Positions 1-7,565 of a stretch of DNA of 21,503 nucleotides are shown here, one piece after another. How positions within the stretch are numbered: position 1 is the stretch's first letter; every line of letters begins with the position of its first letter. The notes below the pieces were generated by a model. That model was not told the origin of the DNA. It saw nothing but the letters and a program-made list of their open reading frames with translations, and did not search any database. A program made the position numbers and the translations under genes. The DNA comes from 13-1-40CM-70-15 sp964641215 (lineage in GTDB: Bacteria > Gemmatimonadota > Gemmatimonadetes > Gemmatimonadales > GWC2-71-9): contig CAZXKD010000030.1 in assembly GCA_964641215.1 (NCBI GenBank), forward strand, positions 1-21,503. Direction: 5' to 3'.

Positions 1-70
1 GCAGGATTACGGCGGCCACGGTGTAGGCCGCCACCATGTAGGAGGCGTTCTGGGGGACAGTCTCAGGCAT
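1..70 (-). CDS. ccmD: CcmD-like heme exporter small protein (N-terminal part, cut by window edge)
   Basis: The minus strand opens with ATG at 70-68 and reads MPETVPQNASYMVAAYTVAA before leaving the window. CcmD proteins are tiny one-helix membrane proteins that help CcmC and CcmE handle heme in System I cytochrome c maturation. The conserved feature visible here is the Y-M-V-A-A-Y-x-V-A-A start of the single membrane helix. The start overlaps the ccmC stop by 8 bases, the usual ccmC-ccmD arrangement. Only 23 codons are visible, so the call rests on this short stretch plus position directly after ccmC. Confidence 0.72.
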   Translation of the reverse strand, partial: MPETVPQNASYMVAAYTVAAVIL

Positions 71-731
71 CGCCGACCTCCCGCCTCCGCCCCTCCCCGA
101 TGGCATACCGTTGCATCACGAACCCCAGGTAGAGCAGGGTGAACACGCCGAACGAAAAGAGCAGCGTCGCCAGCATGGAGCCGGGGAGCGACGGCGCGCT
201 CGGCTTCAGGACGATCGGCTGAGGGTGCAGGGTGCGGAACAGGTAGACACTAAGATGAATGAAGGGGAGCAGCACCAGCCCGCAGATGCCGAGCACGGCA
301 GAGTAGCGCGCCCGCAGCCCCACCTCCCCCACGGCCCCCCGCAGCAGGAGGTAGCCCAGGAAGATGAAGAACAGGAAGAGGGTCAGGGTGAGACGGGCAT
401 CCCAGGTCCACCAAGTCCCCCAGATCGGCTTCGCCCAGATCGGGCCCGTGGTGAGCATGACGAGGCAGAAGACCGTGCCCACCTCGGCGCTCGCGGCCGC
501 GAAGCGATCATAGCGCGGGTCTTTCACCAGAAGAAAGAGGATGCTGGCGATTCCCACCAACCCCATGGCGAGCATGGCGGACCAGGCGGCTGGCACGTGC
601 ACGTAGAAGATTTTCTGGGCCGGCCCCTGGTGCAGCTCCACGGGTGTGTACACGAGGGCGCGCACGTAAACGGCCGCCAGCAGGGCGAGGCCGACCAAGG
701 TCACCGACCGACCGCGCTGCGCCAGGCTCAT
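63..731 (-). CDS. ccmC: Heme exporter/cytochrome c assembly protein CcmC
   Basis: A 222-residue inner-membrane protein of System I cytochrome c maturation, which binds heme at the periplasmic face and loads it onto CcmE. The tryptophan-rich WWD signature lies at residues 104-111 (WGTWWTWD). Two histidines in the family positions for heme ligation are present: H45 in YVHVPAAW and H169 in RTLHPQP. About six hydrophobic segments are visible and the length is close to normal for the family. Its start overlaps the ccmB stop by 4 bases (ATGA), so translation is probably coupled, and its end overlaps ccmD by 8 bases. The order A-B-C-D on one strand is the classical ccm operon order, which makes the call secure. 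Confidence 0.93.
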   Translation of the reverse strand: MSLAQRGRSVTLVGLALLAAVYVRALVYTPVELHQGPAQKIFYVHVPAAWSAMLAMGLVGIASILFLLVKDPRYDRFAAASAEVGTVFCLVMLTTGPIWAKPIWGTWWTWDARLTLTLFLFFIFLGYLLLRGAVGEVGLRARYSAVLGICGLVLLPFIHLSVYLFRTLHPQPIVLKPSAPSLPGSMLATLLFSFGVFTLLYLGFVMQRYAIGEGRRREVGDA

Positions 732-1408
732 TGCTCGACCGTCGCGGGAAAGAGAAACGTCGCCAGCGCTACGAAAACGATGTCGTAGGCCGCCAGCAAC
801 TTAAGGGCCCCCATTGACTCACTCAAGGGACGCGCCGCGAGCAGGGCGCCCGTCGCCTCCACCGCCCAGCGCAACGGCGGAATCAGGAATGGTAGCAGCA
901 GCACTGGCAGCATCAGTTCCGCGAACCGCGTCCGGATCACCATGGCGCTGAACAGGGTCCCCACGGCGATGAATCCCACGGTCGCCAGCGCGATGACGCC
1001 GACCAACGGGCCGAGGATGCGCCAGATCGGGATGTCGAAGAAGAGCGCGAACAAGAGCAACCCGATCGTCTCCACCGTCGCGACGAAAACGAGGTTCGCG
1101 GTCAGCTTGCCGAGGTAGAGACTGTACCGGCTGATTGGCGCCAGCAGCAGGCCCTCCAGCGCCTGGTTCTCGAGCTCGAGCTGAAAGGCGCGGTTCAGGG
1201 CCACCATGCCGGCGAAGCTGAAGGTCACCCACAGAATGCTGGGGGCGATCGTCTGTGTCGGGACTGCGGTCGGATCGCGGCCGAAGTTGAAGACGGTGAG
1301 CACAAGGGCCGTGAACACCGCAGCCGACAGAATCGCAGTGCGCGTGCGAAACTCGAGCAGCAGGTCCTTGCGGGCGACGGCCCACGCATGGCGGAACAGC
1401 TCAGCCAC
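728..1408 (-). CDS. ccmB: Heme exporter membrane subunit CcmB
   Basis: A 226-residue polytopic membrane protein, the permease partner of CcmA. In the known system CcmA and CcmB hydrolyse ATP to release holo-CcmE from CcmC. The sequence has a cytoplasmic N-terminus (RHAWAVARKDLLLEFRTR) typical of the family, a conserved segment around LNRAFQLELENQALEGLLLAP, and about six hydrophobic helices. The ATG overlaps the end of ccmA by 8 bases and the stop overlaps the ccmC start by 4 bases. Length and position both fit CcmB. Nothing appears truncated. Confidence 0.92.
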   Translation of the reverse strand: MAELFRHAWAVARKDLLLEFRTRTAILSAAVFTALVLTVFNFGRDPTAVPTQTIAPSILWVTFSFAGMVALNRAFQLELENQALEGLLLAPISRYSLYLGKLTANLVFVATVETIGLLLFALFFDIPIWRILGPLVGVIALATVGFIAVGTLFSAMVIRTRFAELMLPVLLLPFLIPPLRWAVEATGALLAARPLSESMGALKLLAAYDIVFVALATFLFPATVEQ

Positions 1409-2099
1409 CGCTCACCGCCCGACGGTAGGCCTCGGCGATCTCGGCGGGCCCGCGCGCGCCGCGCGGCGCGACCTCCACGAAGCGGCCGCGGTGCAGGAAG
1501 GCGATCTCGGTCGCGAGCTCCACCCCCTCTTCGACATTATGGGTGGTGAGCACGACCGCGCGGGTACCCCCACCCCCCCTTGGGGCAAGCTCAGTCAGGA
1601 GGCGGCGGAACTCCGCCGCCGCTGCGAGGTCGAGGCCGGTGAACGGCTCGTCGAGCAGCAACACGGGCGGCTCGTGCATCAGGGCGCGCGCGATGGCAGC
1701 GCGTTGCACTTGCCCGCGCGACAGCGCGGCCACCGGTGTTCCGGCGCGGTCGGCGAGGCCGAGCCGGCGCATCAGGTCGTCGGCGCGGGGGCCGCGCTCA
1801 CGGACCGGCACCCCGTACAATGACGCCCAGAACAGCAGGTTCTCGCGCACGGTGAGGTGGCCGTACAGGTGCGATTCGTGACCGATCCACCCGATGGCCC
1901 GGCGACCGCCCTGCAGCTGGGTGCGCCCGGCCTGCGGGCGGATCAGCCCGGCGAGCACTTTGAGCAGGGTGGTCTTCCCGGCCCCGTTCGGACCGAAGAC
2001 GGCGAGGGTGTGCCCGGACTCGAGCCGGAAGGAGACGCCGTCGAGGGCGCGGACGGGTGGGGAGCCGAAGGCGTGGGTCAGGCCTTCAGCCGACAGCAT
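1401..2099 (-). CDS. ccmA: Heme exporter ATP-binding protein CcmA
   Basis: A 232-residue ABC ATPase. Walker A is GPNGAGKT at residues 36-43, the signature motif is LSRGQ at 125-129, Walker B is VLLLDE at 145-150, and the H-loop histidine is H186 in TTHN. The known role is to power release of heme-loaded CcmE with CcmB. A glycine run at 174-177 (RGGGG), encoded by a G/C homopolymer, sits in a loop before the H-loop strand. The ATG lies inside the last codons of the upstream response-regulator gene (14-base overlap), which ties the ccm genes to the two signalling genes in front. ABC ATPases resemble one another, so identity as CcmA depends partly on the adjacent ccmB and ccmC. Confidence 0.92.
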   Translation of the reverse strand: MLSAEGLTHAFGSPPVRALDGVSFRLESGHTLAVFGPNGAGKTTLLKVLAGLIRPQAGRTQLQGGRRAIGWIGHESHLYGHLTVRENLLFWASLYGVPVRERGPRADDLMRRLGLADRAGTPVAALSRGQVQRAAIARALMHEPPVLLLDEPFTGLDLAAAAEFRRLLTELAPRGGGGTRAVVLTTHNVEEGVELATEIAFLHRGRFVEVAPRGARGPAEIAEAYRRAVSGG

Positions 2100-2454
2100 C
2101 GATCCGCGCGCCCAGGTCGTTCAAGTCGAACGGCTTCACCAGGTAGCCGCTGTGCCCGAGGTCCAGGACGCTCATCAGCGGCTCCATGCTGACGTAGGCT
2201 GTCGTCACCACCACGGGCAGGGCGGGGTGGCCTTGCCGGATCTTCTGCAGCAACGCGATCCCGTCGGTGTCGGGGAGCCGGAGGTCGAGCACGAGCACGT
2301 CGGGGTGGAAGGCACTCAACTCTTTCAGCGCCTCGGCACCGGTGCGCGCGAAGGCCATCGTATAGCGGGTATCGAAGTAGCGCTCGTAGGACGCCTGGAG
2401 CGCCTGCTCGTCTTCGACGAAGAGGACTTTCCGTCGCGGCGGCTGATCCGGCAT
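2086..2454 (-). CDS. Single-domain response regulator (CheY-like receiver)
   Basis: A 122-residue receiver domain with no output domain. The acidic pocket is E14-D15 (VEDE), the phosphorylation site is D57 in VLVLDLRLPD, the switch threonine is T84 or T85, and the conserved lysine is K107 in LVKPFD. All catalytic residues are present, so it should accept phosphate from a histidine kinase. No kinase lies in this window. The start was set at the ATG at 2454, where the receiver fold begins; the longer open frame upstream is the other-frame shadow of the STAS gene. It follows the STAS gene by 17 bases and overlaps ccmA by 14 bases. The output partner is unknown. Confidence 0.9.
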   Translation of the reverse strand: MPDQPPRRKVLFVEDEQALQASYERYFDTRYTMAFARTGAEALKELSAFHPDVLVLDLRLPDTDGIALLQKIRQGHPALPVVVTTAYVSMEPLMSVLDLGHSGYLVKPFDLNDLGARIDAVG

Positions 2455-2471
2455 GGTGGGACTAATATATC

Positions 2472-2783
2472 CTAGGCGTCCCCACTCTCCAGGTCGAAGA
2501 GGTCGTCGAGCTTCGTCAGCACCAGCAGGAAGCGGAGCTCCTCGTTCGCGCCCCGCAAGCACACGACCTGGCGGCGCTCGGCCGCCTTGCGCTGGATCAG
2601 CATCAGCGCGCCCAGCCCCGCGCTGTCCACCTGCCGGGTGCCGCTGAGGTCGATGACCAGCCGTCCCGCGCCCTCCTCGAGCTGCTCCAACAGCTCGGTA
2701 GCGGCGCGGCGGAAGGCCGTGCGGGTCTCGAGGCTGAGCGCCTCCGGGGCACCCAGGACCTTCTCCGTGTGGCGCGTGGACAT
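2472..2783 (-). CDS. STAS-domain protein (anti-sigma factor antagonist type)
   Basis: About 103 residues with a STAS domain, the fold of SpoIIAA/RsbV. The core is RLVIDLSGTRQVDSAGLGAL, where S54 in the DSAGLG motif matches the serine that partner-switching kinases phosphorylate. The start is uncertain. The ATG at 2783 has GAGGAG 9 bases upstream and is preferred; an ATG at 2801 (GGAG upstream) and a GTG at 2837 are also in frame. STAS proteins usually bind a switch kinase or an anti-sigma factor, but neither is nearby. The stop is 17 bases before the response-regulator gene, so the two are probably co-transcribed and followed by ccmA. Confidence 0.85.
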   Translation of the reverse strand: MSTRHTEKVLGAPEALSLETRTAFRRAATELLEQLEEGAGRLVIDLSGTRQVDSAGLGALMLIQRKAAERRQVVCLRGANEELRFLLVLTKLDDLFDLESGDA

Positions 2784-3025
2784 CAGGATCGACTCCTCCA
2801 TGAGCGGCTCCAGTTGGGCCGCCCTTCCCAATGCCACTTGAGTGCCATATAACTAAGCTCAACCAAATCAAGCGCTTGTCAAAAAGCGCGTGACGACTCT
2901 CACGAGCCCCACTGCCGCAGCCCGAGCGATGGTGCGCAAACTGCGGTACTGACCTCGGCGAACAGGGCAGCCGCAGCTTCGGCACGGCAGGTGGCCGTGT
3001 CGTGTCTGGCCAGGAGGCAATTCAC

Positions 3026-5128
3026 ATGGCACGCAAGATCAGAACGCCGGAGGTAACTGAGGTCAGCGAAGCGCAGATCGCGGTGCATTGGAAGGAGGAG
3101 CAGTACTATCAGCCTCCCGAAACATTTAAGGCCCAAGCGAACATGCGCGACCCGCGCATCCTGGAAAAGTTCGGCCTCGACAAGTTCCCCGACTGTTTCA
3201 AAGAATATGCCGAGATGCTGACGTGGTTCGAGCCATATCGGACCGTCCTCGACACCAGTGACGCGCCGTTCTGGAAATGGTTTGTCGGCGGCAAGATCAA
3301 TGCGTCGTACAACTGCGTCGACCGCCACCTGGACAAATACCGGAACAAGGCCGCCTTCATCTTCGTGCCCGAGCCGGAAGCGGAGCGGGACGCGGCCATC
3401 ACGTACGAGGAGCTGTACACCCGCGTGAATGAAGCGGCCGCCCTGCTCCGCGGCCTGGGGCTCAAGACCGGAGATCGCGTCACCCTGCACATGCCCATGG
3501 TCCCGGAGCTGCCGATCACGATGTTGGCATGTGCGCGCCTTGGGATCATCCACTCGCAAGTCTTTGGCGGGTTCAGCGGTCAGGCGTGTGGCTCGCGCAT
3601 CCAGGATTCGGGCAGTCGCGTGCTGATCACGATGGACGGCTACTGGCGGAACGGCGCGCTCACCGATCACAAAGCGAACGCCGACATCGCGGTGCGGACG
3701 GCGAAGGACCTGGGGCAGGACGTCGACAAAGTGTTGGTGTGGCAGCGTTACCCGGGAAAGTATTCCGGCAAGACGCCGATGGTTCCGGGTCGCGATGTCT
3801 TCATGAACGACCTGCTCAAGGAATACAAAGGTCGAAAGGTCGAACCCGTTGCCCTGCCGTCTGAGGGCCAGCTGTTCCTGATGTATTCCAGCGGCACGAC
3901 GGGCAAGCCCAAGGGCGTGCAACACAGTATCGGCGGGTATTTGGCCTATGTCACCGCGACGGCCCGATGGATCCTCGACGTTCATCCCGAGGATATCTAT
4001 TGGTGCATGGCGGACATCGGCTGGATCACCGGGCATTCGTACATCGTGTATGGCCCCTTAGCCAACGCGGCGACGAGCGTGTTGTACGAAGGTGTACCAA
4101 CGTTTCCGGACGCGGGGCGGCCGTGGCGCATCGCTGAGCGGCTGCGCGTGAATATTTTCCACACCGCCCCGACGGCGATCCGGATGCTCCGGAAACTCGG
4201 TCCCCAGGAGCCGCGCAAGTACAGTTACCATTTCAAGTCCATGACGACGGTGGGAGAGCCCATCGAGCCGGAGACGTGGCGCTGGTACTACGATGAGGTC
4301 GGGAAGCGTGAGGCCGTCATCACCGATACGTGGTGGCTGACCGAAACGGGCGGCTTTCTCGGCACCACCGTGCCGGCGATTCATCCGATGAAGCCGGGCA
4401 GCTGCGGTCCGGGCGCGCCGGGAATTCACCCGGTCATTTACGACGAGACCGGCACAGAGGTGCACAAGGGCTCGGGCAAGGCGGGCAACATCTGCATCCG
4501 CAACCCGTGGCCCGGCCTGATGCAGACCTTGTGGGGCGACCGGGAGCGCTACGTCATGACCTACTACGGCAAGTACAACAAGAAACCCCACAGTAAGGAC
4601 TGGCGTGACTGGCCCTTCCTGTGCGGCGATGGCGCGGTGCAAGCGGCCGATGGCTACTACCGCATCCTTGGCAGGGTGGACGACGTGATCAACGTCGCCG
4701 GTCACCGCCTGGGCACGAAGGAGATCGAGTCGGCTTGTCTCACGGTCCCGGAGGTCGCCGAGGCCGCCGTGGTCCCGGTCCTGGACGAAGTGAAAGGCCG
4801 TGTCCCCGAGGTGTACATCGCGATCAAGCCGGGCGTGCAGCCGAGCCAGGACGTCATCGACCGCGTCGTCAAGGCGAACGAAGAAGTGATCGGCAAGATC
4901 GCGCGGCCCAAGCACGTGTACATCGTGCCCGACATGCCCAAGACGCGCAGCGGAAAGATCATGCGCCGCGTGCTCGCGTCGATCTCGAATCGCCGTGATG
5001 TCGGGGATGTGACGACCTTGGCGAACCCGGATGTGGTCGAGCAAATCCGCACGATGGTGCAAGGCAAAGAGACGGTCACCACGAAAGAACAATTGCCGGA
5101 GGACATCGCGAAGTTCGGCGAAGAATGA
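3026..5128 (+). CDS. acs: Acetyl-CoA synthetase (AMP-forming acetate--CoA ligase)
   Basis: A 700-residue cytoplasmic adenylate-forming enzyme that makes acetyl-CoA from acetate, ATP and CoA. The ATP-binding P-loop is YSSGTTGKPKG at 287-297. The acetate-pocket motif is DTWWLTETGG around 434-443, the hinge region contains GRVDDVINVAGHRLGT, and K644 in RSGKIMRR is the lysine that acetylation usually controls. The ATG at 3026 was chosen over an in-frame GTG at 3002 because AGGAGG lies 8 bases upstream of it. The protein is somewhat longer than the usual ~650 residues, with a divergent N-terminal region, and has Leu where classical Acs has Gln in WWQTETGG. It stands alone between a divergent signalling/ccm operon and a convergent transporter gene. 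Propionate or another short acid as substrate cannot be excluded. Confidence 0.93.
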   Translation: MARKIRTPEVTEVSEAQIAVHWKEEQYYQPPETFKAQANMRDPRILEKFGLDKFPDCFKEYAEMLTWFEPYRTVLDTSDAPFWKWFVGGKINASYNCVDRHLDKYRNKAAFIFVPEPEAERDAAITYEELYTRVNEAAALLRGLGLKTGDRVTLHMPMVPELPITMLACARLGIIHSQVFGGFSGQACGSRIQDSGSRVLITMDGYWRNGALTDHKANADIAVRTAKDLGQDVDKVLVWQRYPGKYSGKTPMVPGRDVFMNDLLKEYKGRKVEPVALPSEGQLFLMYSSGTTGKPKGVQHSIGGYLAYVTATARWILDVHPEDIYWCMADIGWITGHSYIVYGPLANAATSVLYEGVPTFPDAGRPWRIAERLRVNIFHTAPTAIRMLRKLGPQEPRKYSYHFKSMTTVGEPIEPETWRWYYDEVGKREAVITDTWWLTETGGFLGTTVPAIHPMKPGSCGPGAPGIHPVIYDETGTEVHKGSGKAGNICIRNPWPGLMQTLWGDRERYVMTYYGKYNKKPHSKDWRDWPFLCGDGAVQAADGYYRILGRVDDVINVAGHRLGTKEIESACLTVPEVAEAAVVPVLDEVKGRVPEVYIAIKPGVQPSQDVIDRVVKANEEVIGKIARPKHVYIVPDMPKTRSGKIMRRVLASISNRRDVGDVTTLANPDVVEQIRTMVQGKETVTTKEQLPEDIAKFGEE

Positions 5129-5135
5129 GTGAAAC

Positions 5136-5165
5136 AGGCGTCGGACGGTCGACCATCCGACGCCT
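5136..5165. terminator. Bidirectional hairpin between acs and the KimA-like gene
   Basis: A perfect 10-base stem, AGGCGTCGGA at 5136-5145 paired with TCCGACGCCT at 5156-5165. The loop CGGTCGACCA can itself fold as GGTCGACC. It fills the space between the two convergent stop codons. The T-rich stretch on the plus side is short (CTATTTC), so termination strength is uncertain. Confidence 0.72.
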
Positions 5166-6980
5166 CTATTTCGTCAAGTGGTACGGCACCGACGTGACGA
5201 CGATGTTCTTCCGGAAGAGAAGCGCGGCTTTGATCATCAACACCGTCTGGTTGTGAAGGAACGCATGCCACCAGCGCCCCGGGACGACCTCGGGCAGGAC
5301 GACCGTCAGCCAGTCCGGCTGCTCTTCCTTCTCCACGCGGTCGATGAACGTGAGCAAGGGTCCGACGATCGACCGGTACGGGGACTGGACGACCTCGAGC
5401 GGCACGCCGCTGTCCCACAGGTCCCACTCGTCCTGTAGCCTGGCGACCTGCTCGGGGTTGGTGGCGACCGCGACCGCGCGAATGTTCCGGGAGAGCAGCA
5501 GCGCGTAGGCGAGCGCTCCTGCCGTGCTCTTGGACACACCCGCGACCGGTACCACCACCACGTGCTTCCTCGGCCACACCGGCTGCCACTCTTTGACCGA
5601 GAGGGCGTCGGCGTATTCGCGGTAATGCTCGTGGATCTCGTAGAACGCGAACACGAGCAGCGCCATGAGCAGCGCGGAGATCCAGGCGCCCTCCGAGAAT
5701 TTGGTGGTCAACTCGATCAACGCGACGATGCCCGTGGCCGCTGCCCCCACGGCCGACACGATGGCCTGCCGCCGCCAGCCAGGCTCCCGGCGACTGATAA
5801 AGCGCCGCACCATCCCCGCCTGCGACAGCGTGAACGACACGAAGACGCCCACCGCGTACAACGGAATCAGCGCGTGCGTGTCGCCGCCGAACAGCCAGAG
5901 CAGGAAGCATGACACCAACGCCAACACGAGAATCCCGTTGGAGAACACCAACCGGTCGCCGCGGTTCGCCAGCTGGCGGGGCAGATAGGCGTCTCGCCCG
6001 AGGATCGAGGCCAGGCGCGGGAAGTCGGCGAACGACGTGTTGGCGGCGAGGATCAGGATGGCGGTCGTCGCGAACTGGAGCATGTAATAGAAGGGCGTGT
6101 TGCCGAACGCGCCGTGCCCGAGCTGGGAGATGACGGTCTGGCCGCCGACCGGGAGCACGTTGTAGCGGCTCGCCAGGTAGGCGGACGCCGCGAAGAAGGC
6201 GCCGAGGACGATGCCCATCCACGCCATCACGGTCGCGGCATTCCTCGATTCCGGCGGCTTGAAGGCTTGGACGCCGTTCGAGACCGCCTCGACGCCGGTC
6301 AGGGCGGCACAGCCCGAGGAGAAAGCGCGCAGCAGCAGGAACGTCGTGACCGGCGCGACGAGGCCGGCCGTCGACGGCGCCGGCGGCGTCCAATAGCCGA
6401 GCGGATGCACCAGGTTCACCACGAGCATGGCGAGGAACATGGCGATGAAGAAGTAGGTCGGGACCGCGAAAACCGCTCCCGACTCCCGCACACCGCGCAG
6501 GTTCACGAGCATCACGATCGCGACTGCCGCGATGCCGATCGCCACCCGGTGCGCCAGCAGGGGGGGAAACGCCGAGGTCAACGCATCCACTCCGGCGGCG
6601 ACCGACACCGTGACGGTGAGCACGTAATCCACGAGCAACGCCGCGGCGGCCACGAGCCCGAACTGCGTGCTCAGGTTCTCCTTCGCGACGAAATACGCGC
6701 CCCCGCCCAGCGGGTAGGCCAGCACCGTCTGTCGATAGCTGGTCACGACGATGGCGAGCAGCAGGATGATGAAGCCGGTGACGGGAAGCGCGTGCCCCAG
6801 GCCGGTGGTGCCGGCCGCCATCAGCACCAGCAAGGTCGCCTCGGCCGCGTAGGCTACCGAGCTGAGGGCGTCGGAGGAGAGGACGGCCAGCCCCGTAACC
6901 TTCGAAAGCCGCTCCGACTCCAGGTGCTGGGTCTCGAGCGGCTTCCCGAACAGGAAGTTCTTGATGTCCCGCCAGATCAT
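5166..6980 (-). CDS. KimA/YdaO-like KUP-family potassium transporter (APC superfamily permease)
   Basis: A 604-residue membrane protein with about 12 hydrophobic helices and a cytoplasmic C-terminal domain from about residue 470 (starting near HVVVVPVAGV) that resembles a universal-stress fold. The opening segment (GKPLETQHL, then LSSDALSSVAYAAE) and LLVDYVLTVTVSVAAGVDA closely resemble Bacillus subtilis KimA, a proton-coupled K+ importer. Residues corresponding to the KimA ion site are kept: D37, Y44, D118, Y119, T122 and S126. Many databases would call it only an amino-acid permease. KimA in Bacillus is controlled by c-di-AMP; I saw no c-di-AMP riboswitch upstream. No Shine-Dalgarno motif precedes the ATG. 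The gene is convergent with acs, and 122 bases separate it from the VKOR gene upstream. Confidence 0.85.
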   Translation of the reverse strand: MIWRDIKNFLFGKPLETQHLESERLSKVTGLAVLSSDALSSVAYAAEATLLVLMAAGTTGLGHALPVTGFIILLLAIVVTSYRQTVLAYPLGGGAYFVAKENLSTQFGLVAAAALLVDYVLTVTVSVAAGVDALTSAFPPLLAHRVAIGIAAVAIVMLVNLRGVRESGAVFAVPTYFFIAMFLAMLVVNLVHPLGYWTPPAPSTAGLVAPVTTFLLLRAFSSGCAALTGVEAVSNGVQAFKPPESRNAATVMAWMGIVLGAFFAASAYLASRYNVLPVGGQTVISQLGHGAFGNTPFYYMLQFATTAILILAANTSFADFPRLASILGRDAYLPRQLANRGDRLVFSNGILVLALVSCFLLWLFGGDTHALIPLYAVGVFVSFTLSQAGMVRRFISRREPGWRRQAIVSAVGAAATGIVALIELTTKFSEGAWISALLMALLVFAFYEIHEHYREYADALSVKEWQPVWPRKHVVVVPVAGVSKSTAGALAYALLLSRNIRAVAVATNPEQVARLQDEWDLWDSGVPLEVVQSPYRSIVGPLLTFIDRVEKEEQPDWLTVVLPEVVPGRWWHAFLHNQTVLMIKAALLFRKNIVVTSVPYHLTK

Positions 6981-7067
6981 GGCGGCGGTAACGATACAGA
7001 GAGGCGGTCACGCATCGCAACGTCGGTGCGGAACCGCCCACTGCACAACGTGATAGGGTTCATGGCG

Positions 7068-7151
7068 GAGTGGGAGTAGGGAGTGAGGAGTGGCACGAGA
7101 CGTCAGCGAAGAGGGCTCCCACCCTCGCGGATCGAACCACTCTCCACTCCC
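7068..7151. repeat. AGTRRGG-type short repeats with a long imperfect inverted repeat
   Basis: From 7068 the plus strand carries degenerate AGTGGG/AGTAGGG/AGTGAGG units. The segment 7079-7093 pairs with 7137-7151 over 15 bases with two mismatches, enclosing a smaller GAGGG/CCCTC hairpin (7111-7115 with 7122-7126). The right arm lies inside the 3' end of the VKOR gene. It may be a REP-like extragenic element or a terminator for the VKOR transcript. Confidence 0.5.
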
Positions 7152-7564
7152 CGCGATTTCAGTCCCAGCATCGACACCACCCAGATCGAGGTGATGATCG
7201 CCGCACTCCCCACGCACCAGCGGCACAGGGCGTGCAGGACGAACAGCTCGAGGTAGGTGAGGTAGAGCGTGAACGCGAGGCCGCCGCTCGCGAGCGTGGC
7301 GAGGAGGAGCGTCGGGCCGCGGCGCCTCGCGAACGCGGGCTGCACCCCCACCAGCGCGACGAGGAACAGCGCCGCGTAGCCCACGACCCCGTACACGGCG
7401 ACCGGCAGCCCGAGCCAGGTGGCCCAGCGGCTCGTCTGCACGTACTCGCACGCGCCGGTCCCGCACTGGAGCGTGCCGATGGCCCCGATCTTGTATAGCC
7501 AGAGGTACAGCGCGATGAAGAAACCGATCAGCGCGAGCAGCGCGATCGCCTGCCGATGGCGCAT
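7103..7564 (-). CDS. Vitamin K epoxide reductase (VKOR) family thiol oxidase
   Basis: A 153-residue membrane protein with about four helices. The four VKOR cysteines are present: the loop pair C34 and C39 (CGTGAC) and the active pair C114-C117 (CRWC), with S45 in the conserved position after the loop pair. Bacterial VKORs re-oxidise a DsbA-like partner and pass electrons to quinone, replacing DsbB. The gene starts one base after the stop of a DsbA-like gene, which supports that partnership. The C-terminal tail (about residues 135-153) is polar and is encoded within an inverted-repeat region, so its sequence may not be functionally constrained. Confidence 0.92.
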   Translation of the reverse strand: MRHRQAIALLALIGFFIALYLWLYKIGAIGTLQCGTGACEYVQTSRWATWLGLPVAVYGVVGYAALFLVALVGVQPAFARRRGPTLLLATLASGGLAFTLYLTYLELFVLHALCRWCVGSAAIITSIWVVSMLGLKSRGVESGSIREGGSPLR

Positions 7565-7565
7565 C

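Noticed and set aside
2846..2882. Possible minus-strand promoter with TTGACA (2882-2877) upstream of the STAS gene
   Set aside because: The only A/T-rich -10-like hexamer lies 24 bases away, and at 17 bases the sequence is AGCTTA, so spacing and sequence do not fit a sigma70 promoter.
2900..4036. Minus-strand open frame of 378 codons, and another of 344 codons at 4058-5092, opposite acs
   Set aside because: Both are antisense to a clear acetyl-CoA synthetase and show no family pattern; long antisense frames are expected in GC-rich DNA.
4702..7041. Minus-strand open frame of 779 codons across the end of acs and the whole KimA-like gene
   Set aside because: It is a shadow in another frame. 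Its translation is Arg/Gly/Pro-rich without motifs, while acs and the transporter match known families in their own frames.
6114..7079. Plus-strand open frame of 321 codons opposite the transporter
   Set aside because: Arg/His/Glu-rich low-complexity translation with no motif; it is a shadow of the transporter gene.
6981..7102. Search for a c-di-AMP (ydaO-type) riboswitch before the KimA-like gene
   Set aside because: The 122-base intergenic stretch is short and lacks a recognisable conserved fold; it holds only the heptad repeats near its far end.
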